Source: an uncultured Clostridia bacterium (GTDB lineage Bacteria; Bacillota; Clostridia; Oscillospirales; CAG-272). From it: DNA of 7,706 bases. The first letter of the stretch is position 1; each line of letters begins with the position of its first letter. The notes beneath the pieces are model-generated. The model did no database searches and was not told the origin of the DNA. It saw nothing but the letters and a program-made list of their open reading frames with translations. Shown here piece after piece: positions 1 to 6,237 of the stretch. The DNA lies in assembly GCA_946055715.1 (NCBI GenBank), contig CAMGGT010000036.1, positions 1-7,706 on the forward strand, in the 5' to 3' direction. Position numbers and translations under genes: made by a program.

Positions 1-108
1 CCTGTTCCTGACCTGCGGTCTGGAACCATCCATGAAATTGAACGGCAAAATAGTGTTTGCACACATTTTGCGCCGAAAACAATCCATTCTGAAACGGTAC
101 GGAAATAT

Positions 109-372
109 ATGGATAGCACAAATGAAAAACGGTCGGCACAGATCGCTCTGTTGACCGAGGAACTCCCGGTACTTCGGGCTATGCTGCGCATATCTCAGAC
201 CGATCTTTCACGGGAGATCGGTATATCGAGGCAGACCTATTCGCTTATCGAAACGGGCAAGCAACAAATGACATGGGTCACATACATGGCGATGATCGCG
301 TTTTTCGGAAACAACAGAAAAACACGAAAAGCGCTGATTGCACTCGGTTTGATTGAAGATATGAGGCCTTGA
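109..372 (+). CDS. XRE-family helix-turn-helix regulator, 87 aa
   Basis: Small cytosolic DNA-binding protein of the Cro/C1 (XRE) type, probably a regulator of the operon that follows. The helix-turn-helix spans about residues 21-66: scaffold helix at ELPVLRAMLRIS, positioning helix QTDLSREI (30-37), recognition helix SRQTYSLIE (40-48), then ETGKQQMTW, a signature I associate with short Clostridia XRE proteins. There is no ligand or dimerisation domain beyond the short C-terminal helix. The ATG at 109 gives the usual family length, but the ribosome site is weak (GGTACGGA shortly upstream). The same frame is open with no stop back to base 1, so a longer N-terminus or an upstream start outside the window cannot be excluded. 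It lies 105 bp before the SPFH gene on the same strand, with no terminator and no convincing promoter in the gap, so co-transcription is possible. The family call is secure; the regulatory target is inferred. Confidence 0.85.
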   Translation: MDSTNEKRSAQIALLTEELPVLRAMLRISQTDLSREIGISRQTYSLIETGKQQMTWVTYMAMIAFFGNNRKTRKALIALGLIEDMRP

Positions 373-477
373 ATACCGAAGGCCGACAACCTCGATCCGC
401 CGACGAGCTAACAAAGCAGCGAACCGGCACCCAATCATCTGAAATTAATAATTCTACACATACAGGAGAGTGACACA

Positions 478-2238
478 ATGGGAAAATTTGCAATTGAGTG
501 CCCGAAGTGCGGCAGTATCAATCAGGCTTCCACCTTCATATTTGCGAAGAAGGTCATCAAGTGCGGTTCGTGCGGCGAGGAGATCAACATCAAGGCATCA
601 AGACTGACCTCCAAGGTCTGCCCCGGCTGCCGCAATGTGATCGTCTGCGACCAGGCAAAGCTCAAGGGCAAAAAATGCCCTGTATGCGGCATGGACATCT
701 CGCAACTCTCCGCAACCGCCGCTTACAAATATGTAACCGTGAACTGCCCACAATGTGCCTGCGCCATCGAAGTCGACAAGACGAAGGAGATCGGTACCTG
801 CTCTGTCTGCGACTGCGAGTTCAACATCAGAACGGAACTCGCAAGGGCGGGGCTCACCAACGACACGGGCATCAGCGTCATTCAGTATGAGGGTGACAAC
901 GACACCTTTGTCTGGAAGCACCCGATAGAGGACTTCAACCTCGGTTCACAGCTCATCGTTCATGAGTCGCAGGAGGCGATCTTTTTCCTCAACGGTGAAG
1001 CGCTCGACACCTTCGGGCCGGGCAGGCACGTTCTTGAAACCGAGAATCTGCCCATCATCAAAAAAATATACTCATTGCCCACAGGCCATCAGACACCCTT
1101 TCACGCCGAGGTCTATTTCATCAACAAGTCGGTGCAGATGGGCATCAAGTGGGGAACCGACAGTCGCGTGAGATTCATCGATCCGATGACGGGGATCCCG
1201 CTTGACATCGGGGCTTCGGGTGAACTGAACCTGCAGGTCGAGAATGCCCGCAAGGTGCTTCTGAAACTTGTCGGAACGATGAAGGGGATCGATTGGTCGG
1301 GCAAGGGCGCCGGGTTTACAAAGTCGCTTCAGAGCGCTTTCCGTGCGCCGATCGTCACGGAGATCAAGACCTATCTTGCCGGCGTGCTGAAAGAGGAAAA
1401 AGTCAATATACTTGAAATAGACTCGCACCTGGGCACTTTTTCAGAGGCGTTGCGCCGGAAGATCCTGCCGCACTTTGAGGCATACGGTCTGACGATCCCG
1501 CAGTTTTATGTGACGGCCATATCCCTGCCCGAAGACGACAAAAACTTCAGAGACATCAAGGCGCTGATCTCGCAGGCCTACATAGGGGTCAGGGCAGAGG
1601 AAGTCAAAGCCGATATTGCCCGTGCCGAACAACAGCGCAGGATCATTGAGACGCAGACCCAGGCGCAACTTGAAATGATCCGCGCGCAGGGGCAGGCAGA
1701 AGCGACAAAGATGACCGGCTTTGCCGAGGCAGAGGTCATGCGCGCCAAGGGCTATGACCACAAGGATGAGATCGAAGCCGAGGTGCAAAAGGCCTATGCC
1801 GAGGGCATGGGGCAGTTTGGCGCCAACGGCGGAAGCTCGTCGGGCGGCGGCGCTTCGTCTGATATGGTGAACCTGATGATGGGCATGAAAATGGCAGGGG
1901 TCATGAGTGAAAAGTTCGACAGCGTCATGTCTCAGCCCACGCGCATGTCTGCGCCCGCCGCACCTGCTGCCCCCGCACCGTCGGCTGACGGTTGGAACTG
2001 CTCCTGCGGCAAAAAGAACATCACTTCCAGATTCTGCCCCGACTGCGGCCAGCCAAAGCCGGCGGCACCTGCAAGCTGGGATTGCCCCGCCTGCGGCACA
2101 AAGAGCATCACCTCTAAATTCTGCCCCGAATGCGGTGCGGCAAGACCTGTCTCCGAGACCTGGGACTGCGCCGTGTGCGGCACAAAGAACATCGTCTCCA
2201 GGTTCTGCCCGGATTGCGGTTCCAGAAAGCCCGAATAA
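478..2238 (+). CDS. SPFH/Band-7 (YdjI-like) scaffold protein with six zinc ribbons, 586 aa
   Basis: Cytosolic, membrane-associating SPFH (flotillin/stomatin/Band-7) protein. Domains in order: three zinc ribbons with cysteine pairs C8/C11-C29/C32, C48/C51-C67/C70 and C90/C93-C108/C111; an SPFH domain at about 134-365; an Ala/Glu/Gln/Arg-rich coiled coil at about 370-445; a Gly/Ser linker (449-460); a Met-rich segment (463-476); an Ala/Pro linker (491-503); then three more short zinc ribbons, each starting W-[DN]-C (506-586). There is no signal peptide or transmembrane helix, so membrane contact must come through the SPFH domain or partners. In Bacillus subtilis the related YdjI works with membrane proteins YdjG/YdjH and PspA at the envelope (family knowledge). 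The start follows a strong AGGAGAG site at 464-470. It is the first gene of a three-gene operon; the 4-TM gene begins 18 bp after the stop. The many zinc ribbons suggest protein contacts with the zinc-ribbon TIR protein downstream. The SPFH assignment is firm; the role is inferred. Confidence 0.88.
   Translation: MGKFAIECPKCGSINQASTFIFAKKVIKCGSCGEEINIKASRLTSKVCPGCRNVIVCDQAKLKGKKCPVCGMDISQLSATAAYKYVTVNCPQCACAIEVDKTKEIGTCSVCDCEFNIRTELARAGLTNDTGISVIQYEGDNDTFVWKHPIEDFNLGSQLIVHESQEAIFFLNGEALDTFGPGRHVLETENLPIIKKIYSLPTGHQTPFHAEVYFINKSVQMGIKWGTDSRVRFIDPMTGIPLDIGASGELNLQVENARKVLLKLVGTMKGIDWSGKGAGFTKSLQSAFRAPIVTEIKTYLAGVLKEEKVNILEIDSHLGTFSEALRRKILPHFEAYGLTIPQFYVTAISLPEDDKNFRDIKALISQAYIGVRAEEVKADIARAEQQRRIIETQTQAQLEMIRAQGQAEATKMTGFAEAEVMRAKGYDHKDEIEAEVQKAYAEGMGQFGANGGSSSGGGASSDMVNLMMGMKMAGVMSEKFDSVMSQPTRMSAPAAPAAPAPSADGWNCSCGKKNITSRFCPDCGQPKPAAPASWDCPACGTKSITSKFCPECGAARPVSETWDCAVCGTKNIVSRFCPDCGSRKPE
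1993..2238 (+). repeat. Three tandem C-terminal zinc-ribbon units, 84-bp period
   Basis: Within the SPFH gene, three copies of the pattern W-[DN]-C...C-G-[TK]-K-[NS]-I-[TV]-S-[RK]-F-C-P-[DE]-C-G start at residues 506, 534 and 562, exactly 28 residues (84 bp) apart. Copies two and three have CxxC...CxxC (C536/C539/C549/C552 and C564/C567/C577/C580). Copy one has a one-residue-shorter first knuckle, C508-S-C510, with C520/C523 intact, so its metal site may be altered. The even spacing and shared wording indicate tandem duplication. Units of this kind usually act as protein-protein contact modules. Confidence 0.85.
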
Positions 2239-2256
2239 AGCAAAGGAGACGAAGGA

Positions 2257-2964
2257 ATGAAGTGTATGAAAAACGCAAAAACGATCATTGCAGTTCTTGC
2301 GATCGCGTTTGTCGTGTACAATGCGGTGCTGTTTGCCCTCTGCGGCTTTGCAGGGCACGGTGTGGCATTCTGGCTCTCCTTTGGCTTTATGATGGTGGCA
2401 TTCCTCTTCCCTACTGTCGGCTGCCTGATACTGGGCAAGCGCGGGCTTTCGCTGCGAGACTGGCTGTTCGGCTTCCCGCTTTTAAAACACAGTGCGGTCT
2501 ACCTTGCCGTTGAGTTTGCCGTGTCCACGCTATTCATTGTGCTGGGATATTTTGTGGAGGTCAAGTGGGGGATCGTGTTTGCACCCCAGTTTGTCATTCT
2601 CGGCGTATATCTCGCTTTTGTCATCTCCTGCCTGTCTGCCAAACGAACCATTGACGAGCTGCATACGAAGGTCAAGGACAAGACGACATTCATCCGCCTG
2701 CTCAAGGTCGACGCAGATATGCTCGTGAACAGTTCGGAAAGTGCCGAAGCCAAAAAAGTGTTCGGCGATTTTGCCGAAGAGGTCCGTTACAGCGATCCCA
2801 TGAGCAGTGAATCGCTGTTTGAGCATGAAAAGGAGATCTCGCTTGCGGTGGCGCAGGCAGGTGAAAAACTCGCAAGCGGCGACGAAGCGGCGGCCATTGC
2901 ACTTTGCCGCAAGGCATCGCGCCTGCTTTCCGAGCGCAACGAAAAAACAAAGGCATTGAAGTAA
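2257..2964 (+). CDS. Four-helix membrane protein with cytosolic helical tail, 235 aa; family not recognised
   Basis: I do not recognise the family. Four hydrophobic segments are clear: about 9-31, 36-59, 78-99 and 105-127. Positive residues before TM1 (K2, K5, K8), in the TM2-TM3 loop (KRGLSLRDW) and after TM4 (AKR at 128-130) place both termini in the cytosol. Residues 128-235 form a charged, probably all-helical soluble tail with two alanine/glutamate-rich helices near the end (192-207 and 209-228). No catalytic motif, signal peptide or zinc ribbon is seen. The start is set by AAGGAG at 2243-2248, eight bases before ATG; an internal ATG at codon 4 is less well placed. It sits between the SPFH gene (18 bp) and the TIR gene (24 bp), so it is almost certainly co-translated with them. 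By position it could be the membrane anchor for the SPFH scaffold, a channel-type effector or a signal-coupling subunit; these are inferences. Confidence 0.85.
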   Translation: MKCMKNAKTIIAVLAIAFVVYNAVLFALCGFAGHGVAFWLSFGFMMVAFLFPTVGCLILGKRGLSLRDWLFGFPLLKHSAVYLAVEFAVSTLFIVLGYFVEVKWGIVFAPQFVILGVYLAFVISCLSAKRTIDELHTKVKDKTTFIRLLKVDADMLVNSSESAEAKKVFGDFAEEVRYSDPMSSESLFEHEKEISLAVAQAGEKLASGDEAAAIALCRKASRLLSERNEKTKALK

Positions 2965-2988
2965 TCATCAAACAGGAGAGACGATATC

Positions 2989-5745
2989 ATGGCGACATTC
3001 AAATGTAAAATGTGCGGTGCTACGCTTGATATAGAAGAGGGCAAAAGCGTAGCGACCTGCGAATACTGCGGCTCAACGCAGACGGTACCCGTAGCCGACA
3101 ACGAAAAGAAGCTGACGCTTTTTGCAAGGGCAAACCGCCTTCGGTTCGGTTGCGAATTTGACAAAGCGGCCGGCATATACGAGAGCATCATTCAGGACTT
3201 TCCCGAAGAGGCGGAGGCATACTGGGGGCTCGTTCTCTGTAAATACGGCATCGAATACATAGACGACGGCATCTCCGGCAAAAAGATCCCGACCTGCCAC
3301 CGCACGCGCCCAACCTCGGTCATGGAAGACGACGACTTCGCCCAGGCCTGCGAAAACGCCGATGTTCTTGCGCGCGATGTATACCGCAGCGAGGCAAAAG
3401 AGATCGACCGCATCCAGCGGAAGATCCTTGAAATTGCGGGCAAAGAAGACCCATACGACATCTTCATCTGCTATAAAGAGACCGACGACCGTACCAAGAG
3501 CCGGACAGAAGACAGCACGATCGCGCAGGACATTTACACAGAGCTTTCGGGGGAGGGCTATCGCGTATTCTTTGCGCGCGTCAGTCTTCGCTCCGTTGCC
3601 GGTTCCGAATATGAACCGTACATCTACGCGGCGCTTTCTTCATCGAAGGTCATGCTGGCCATCGGCACAAAGTTCGAGTATTACGATGCGGTTTGGGTGA
3701 AAAACGAATGGTCGCGTTTTCTCGACATGATGAAAAACGACACAAAGAAGGTCCTCATCCCCTGCTTCCGCGATATGGACGCCTATGATATGCCCAAGGA
3801 ATTCAAGAACCTGCAAGGGCTCGACATGGGCGAGGTCACCTTCTTCAAGAACCTCTCGGAGAGCATCGGCAAAACGATAGAGAAGAAGCGCAAAGCGTCA
3901 AAACAGGCGCAGGCAGCTCCCCTGCAGGACATGAACGCCCCGACCGTTGATCCGCTGCTGAAGCGCATGACGCTTTTTCTCGCCGACGGAGACTTTGCAA
4001 AGGCAAACGAGTATGCCGAACGTGTGCTTGATGCCTCGCCCGAATGTGCAGAGGCATACCTTGGCAAGCTCATGGCAGAGTTGAAGGTCAGGCAGCGCGA
4101 AGACCTTGCCGGCAGAACAGAGTTTATCGACAAAAACGAAAACTTCAAAAAGGCAGTCAAATTCGGCGATGCGGCACTGATCTCGGAGCTTGTGGAATAT
4201 TCTGACCGTATCAAGGCGCCGGTATATGACCGTGCCACGATGGCGATGAATGATGCGCAAACCGAAAAGCAGGCAACTGCCGCCGCTGCGCTGTTTGACC
4301 CAATCATTGACTATCGGGATTCTTCCGAAAAGAAGAAGGCGTGCCTTGAAAAGGCAAAGGAGATCGTATATTCCGAGGCAACCGCAAGTATGAATGGCGC
4401 TGTTGTCGTGTCGGAGTATGAAGCGGCGGCAAGCACCTTCGACAGACTTGGAAATTACAGGGATTCGGGAAAGAAACTGCGCGAGTGTCTCGAACGGTGC
4501 AAAGACAAAACAGTGGTCACCTATACCAACGCGGTCGATTTGATGAATGCCTCCAAAGAAGAGGAAGCGATCAAACTCTTCCAATCGGTCACAGACTATG
4601 CGAACGCGAAAAAATTGATGAAAGCCTGTGCGCAAAAGATCTATGATGCGGCCAAAATGTCCATGCAGCAGGCAAAAGAGCAAGCGTTCGGAAGCAAAGA
4701 GCAGGAAACACTCTATCGGGCTGCCGCCGAAAAATTCGCCCTTGTGCCCGACCACAAAGATGCCGCCGATCTCGGCAAGAGATGTCTGGAGCTTGCCGCA
4801 CAGAGCAAAACCATGGGAGCGAAGATCGAACAAAAGCAAACGAGAAAAAAACTTGTGGTGTGCGCGTTGATCGCCGTCGCGGTCATCATCGCCATTGTTG
4901 CGCTGGTGAAAACATGCAGCACCGCGGCCCTGAACACTGTGGCAGAAAACGGGATCATATACAACAGAGAAGACGGCGGGTATTGGGTTCACGGATATAC
5001 CGGTAAAATGGCTTCGCATGTTGTCATTCCCGCGCAGGTCCGCGGTTTGCCCGTGACCTGTATACAAGGAGAAGCATTTAAGGATTGCACCCGGCTGGAA
5101 AGCATTACGATCCCCGAAAGTGTGACACGGATTAACGCCTGGGCGTTTCAGGGCTGTACCGGACTGACGGACATTACCATCCCGGACAGCGTGACGACAA
5201 TCGGCGAGGAGGCATTCAAGGACTGCACCGCCCTTACAAGCATCACGATCGAAAACGGCGTGACGAGCATTGGCGATCGGGCTTTCAGCGGATGCACCGC
5301 ACTTACAAGCATCACGATTCCCGACAGCGTGACGGCAATCGGCGTGGAGATATTCAGATACTGCACTGCTCTTACAAGCATCACGATTCCTTATGTCGGT
5401 TCTGGTACAGACGGTTCATACATGGCTTTTGGATGCTTCTTTGAGACATCGGCCTATTGGAATAATGCCGACTCTGTGCCGAGCAGTCTCGAAACGGTCG
5501 TGATTACGGGGGGAACACAGATCGCAAATTATGTGTTCTTCCGTTGTCCCGGCATCAAAAGCATCACGCTTCCTGGCAGTATAACTGACATCGGCGTTGA
5601 GGCATTTTATCACTGCACCGGGCTGACAAGCATTACCTTTGGCGGAACAAAGGAGCAGTGGGACAGCATAAACAAAGGCGGCAGTTGGAACAACGACACA
5701 GGCGATTATATCATCCACTGCACCGACGGTGATATTGCCAAATAA
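2989..5745 (+). CDS. Membrane receptor-like protein: zinc ribbon, TIR, helical repeats, TM, BspA-type LRR (918 aa)
   Basis: Predicted single-pass membrane protein, N-terminus in, C-terminus out. Domains: zinc ribbon C6/C9/C24/C27; TPR-like helices about 42-92; TIR domain about 154-298, with box 1 YDIFICYKETD (156-166), a BB-loop region GYRVFFARVSL (190-200) and the helix AVWVKNEWSRFL; a TPR-like pair (323-370); four helical repeats (412-603) marked by DYRDS/NYRDS/DYANA/DHKDA; a basic stretch KQTRKK (616-621); one hydrophobic helix (about 622-640); an ectodomain of leucine-rich repeats (678-881), ending in the GGTKEQWDSI...HCTDG tail common in Clostridia BspA-like proteins. E240 sits where SARM1 has its catalytic glutamate (WVHKE versus WVKNE), so NAD cleavage is plausible. 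Many bacterial TIR proteins act in anti-phage immunity by consuming NAD or making signal nucleotides. The start follows AGGAGAG at 2974-2980. Last gene of the operon. Domain calls are firm; receptor function is inferred. Confidence 0.9.
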   Translation: MATFKCKMCGATLDIEEGKSVATCEYCGSTQTVPVADNEKKLTLFARANRLRFGCEFDKAAGIYESIIQDFPEEAEAYWGLVLCKYGIEYIDDGISGKKIPTCHRTRPTSVMEDDDFAQACENADVLARDVYRSEAKEIDRIQRKILEIAGKEDPYDIFICYKETDDRTKSRTEDSTIAQDIYTELSGEGYRVFFARVSLRSVAGSEYEPYIYAALSSSKVMLAIGTKFEYYDAVWVKNEWSRFLDMMKNDTKKVLIPCFRDMDAYDMPKEFKNLQGLDMGEVTFFKNLSESIGKTIEKKRKASKQAQAAPLQDMNAPTVDPLLKRMTLFLADGDFAKANEYAERVLDASPECAEAYLGKLMAELKVRQREDLAGRTEFIDKNENFKKAVKFGDAALISELVEYSDRIKAPVYDRATMAMNDAQTEKQATAAAALFDPIIDYRDSSEKKKACLEKAKEIVYSEATASMNGAVVVSEYEAAASTFDRLGNYRDSGKKLRECLERCKDKTVVTYTNAVDLMNASKEEEAIKLFQSVTDYANAKKLMKACAQKIYDAAKMSMQQAKEQAFGSKEQETLYRAAAEKFALVPDHKDAADLGKRCLELAAQSKTMGAKIEQKQTRKKLVVCALIAVAVIIAIVALVKTCSTAALNTVAENGIIYNREDGGYWVHGYTGKMASHVVIPAQVRGLPVTCIQGEAFKDCTRLESITIPESVTRINAWAFQGCTGLTDITIPDSVTTIGEEAFKDCTALTSITIENGVTSIGDRAFSGCTALTSITIPDSVTAIGVEIFRYCTALTSITIPYVGSGTDGSYMAFGCFFETSAYWNNADSVPSSLETVVITGGTQIANYVFFRCPGIKSITLPGSITDIGVEAFYHCTGLTSITFGGTKEQWDSINKGGSWNNDTGDYIIHCTDGDIAK
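4222..4797 (+). repeat. Four alpha-helical repeats between TIR and membrane helix
   Basis: Residues 412-603 of the TIR protein hold four divergent units of about 40-53 residues. Each opens with an aromatic-plus-alanine helix (VYDRATMAMN, VYSEATASMN, TYTNAVDLMN, IYDAAKMSMQ), continues with a second helix (AAALFDPII, AASTFDRLG, AIKLFQSVT, AAEKFALVP), then a turn with D or N, Y or H, and D or A (DYRDS, NYRDS, DYANA, DHKDA), and closes with a Lys-rich, Cys-containing helix. This resembles Sel1/TPR-like solenoids in Clostridia. They lie on the cytosolic side just before the membrane helix, so they could transmit or scaffold a signal. Confidence 0.7.
5104..5379 (+). repeat. Four exact-length 69-bp LRR units (BspA type)
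   Basis: In the TIR protein, units starting at residues 706, 729, 752, 775 (and 798) are exactly 23 residues (69 bp) apart, with the pattern ITIP-[DE]-S-V-T-x-I-x-x-x-A-F-x-x-C-T-x-L-T-[DS]. At DNA level the 17-mer CTTACAAGCATCACGAT recurs at 5233, 5302 and 5371, again 69 bp apart, which indicates recent duplication. More divergent units flank this block (about 678-705, 837-858, 859-881), with a longer insert at 801-836. This is the surface-exposed ligand-binding part of the protein if the predicted topology holds. Confidence 0.88.
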
Positions 5746-5788
5746 CCTTGGTTTTATATCACGGGGCTTTACGGCTTCCCGTCCGGCG

Positions 5789-5804
5789 GCGCCGGAAACG
5801 GCGC
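5789..5804 (+). other. Small GC-rich hairpin with GAAA loop after the TIR gene
   Basis: GCGCCG, loop GAAA, CGGCGC forms a 6-bp stem closed by a GNRA tetraloop, followed after six bases by CTTTTGTTT. It could be a weak first terminator or an RNA 3'-end-stabilising structure just ahead of the stronger hairpin at 5828. Confidence 0.4.
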
Positions 5805-5827
5805 GAACGCTTTTGTTTACAATCCGG

Positions 5828-5864
5828 CACCCCCGCGGTCAGATGGCCGCGGGGGTGTTATTTC
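5828..5864 (+). terminator. Rho-independent terminator of the SPFH-TIR operon
   Basis: A perfect 11-bp stem, CACCCCCGCGG (5828-5838) with CCGCGGGGGTG (5847-5857), has an 8-nt loop and is followed by TTATTTCT. It lies 83 bp after the TIR stop codon and is the natural end of the three-gene transcript. Confidence 0.75.
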
Positions 5865-6032
5865 TATGTTTTGTTTGCGGTGGGGCTTGCGCCCATTGCG
5901 TTTTTATGTATCACAACATTCGATCGCTTGGCTTCCGCACAGGCCAAAAACGCCATCACTTCTTCCCTGATCCTTTTTCCTTGGAGTCTGTCGCAGATCG
6001 TGTTGACATTTGCGACAGCCCCAAGTGAATAA
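5859..6032 (+). pseudogene. Possible remnant or very small membrane-protein frame
   Basis: After the operon terminator one frame reads about 57 codons to TAA at 6030-6032 and looks like part of a membrane protein: a hydrophobic stretch (YVLFAVGLAPIAFLCITTF), a short polar section (DRLASAQAKNA) and a second hydrophobic stretch (ITSSLILFPWSLSQIVLTF). There is no ATG in this stretch of the frame and no ribosome site before the possible TTG (5871) or GTG (5880) starts. The frame runs back through the terminator hairpin with unconvincing sequence, so a degraded 3' fragment of an older gene is more likely than an intact gene. I do not recognise a family. The opposite strand is also open here. Confidence 0.25.
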
Positions 6033-6169
6033 GTAAGTGCTTTTGGCAAAAAGCAGAAATAAGCGGGGCGGTCACCGACCCCGGGGCGGAAGCGCAGGGC
6101 AGACATCTCGCCGCCTTCTGTTGACCGGGATCCCGCATTGATTGGCGTCTGAAAAACCGCCATACAGAG
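6033..6169. other. Non-coding segment with small hairpins
   Basis: I find no supportable gene. Two compact hairpins are visible on the + strand: GCTTTT-GGCA-AAAAGC (6039-6054) and a nested one at 6064-6083, where CGGGG pairs with CCCCG around CGG-TCA-CCG. With the terminator at 6170-6207 this could be the body of a short RNA, but no convincing promoter precedes it. An open frame on the minus strand across this region lacks a ribosome site and recognisable content. Confidence 0.3.
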
Positions 6170-6207
6170 AAAAGCCCGTTTATGCCTTTGGATAAATGGG
6201 CTTTTTT
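6170..6207 (+). terminator. Strong rho-independent terminator upstream of the DUF4375 gene
   Basis: AAAAGCCCGTTTAT (6170-6183) pairs with ATAAATGGGCTTTT (6192-6205), 14 bp with one G-T wobble, an 8-nt loop and a run of six T beginning inside the stem (6202-6207). It insulates the next gene from upstream transcription. No clear gene immediately precedes it, so it may end read-through from the operon, a decayed gene or a small RNA. Confidence 0.75.
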
Positions 6208-6208
6208 C

Positions 6209-6237
6209 TTGCAATGCGGAAAAAAATGGTGTACAAT
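6209..6237 (+). promoter_or_regulatory. Sigma-A-type promoter for the DUF4375 gene
   Basis: TTGCAA (6209-6214) and TACAAT (6232-6237) are separated by 17 bp with an A-rich spacer, directly after the terminator. The expected transcription start near 6244 leaves a leader of about 155 nt before the ATG at 6401. No known riboswitch pattern is recognised in the leader, which contains GCGGCCGC and otherwise only short complementary pieces. Confidence 0.6.

Noticed and set aside
57..85. TTGCAC at 57-62 as a promoter for the XRE gene
   Set aside because: The matching -10 position reads CAATCC, too far from consensus; a start upstream of the window is equally likely.
1441..2358. 305-codon open frame on the minus strand opposite the SPFH gene
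   Set aside because: It is antisense to a well-supported gene, has His/Cys/Arg-rich low-quality sequence typical of shadow frames and no recognisable domain.
4906..4920. KTCS after the membrane helix as a lipoprotein box
   Set aside because: The hydrophobic segment is internal at residue 622-640, not an N-terminal signal, and the residues before the cysteine do not fit a lipobox.
3898..5067. 389-codon open frame on the minus strand opposite the TIR gene
   Set aside because: Long only because the plus-strand codon bias removes stops; no domain, no ribosome site, and the plus-strand gene has clear TIR and helical-repeat content.
5104..5379. Regular 69-bp repeats as a possible CRISPR array
   Set aside because: The repeats are in frame with the LRR domain, have no unique spacers, and encode a 23-residue LRR consensus.
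6003..6031. TTGACA at 6003-6008 as the -35 box of a small-RNA promoter
   Set aside because: At 16-19 bp downstream there is no acceptable -10 hexamer (best is TGAATA or GAATAA), so the promoter is not supported.
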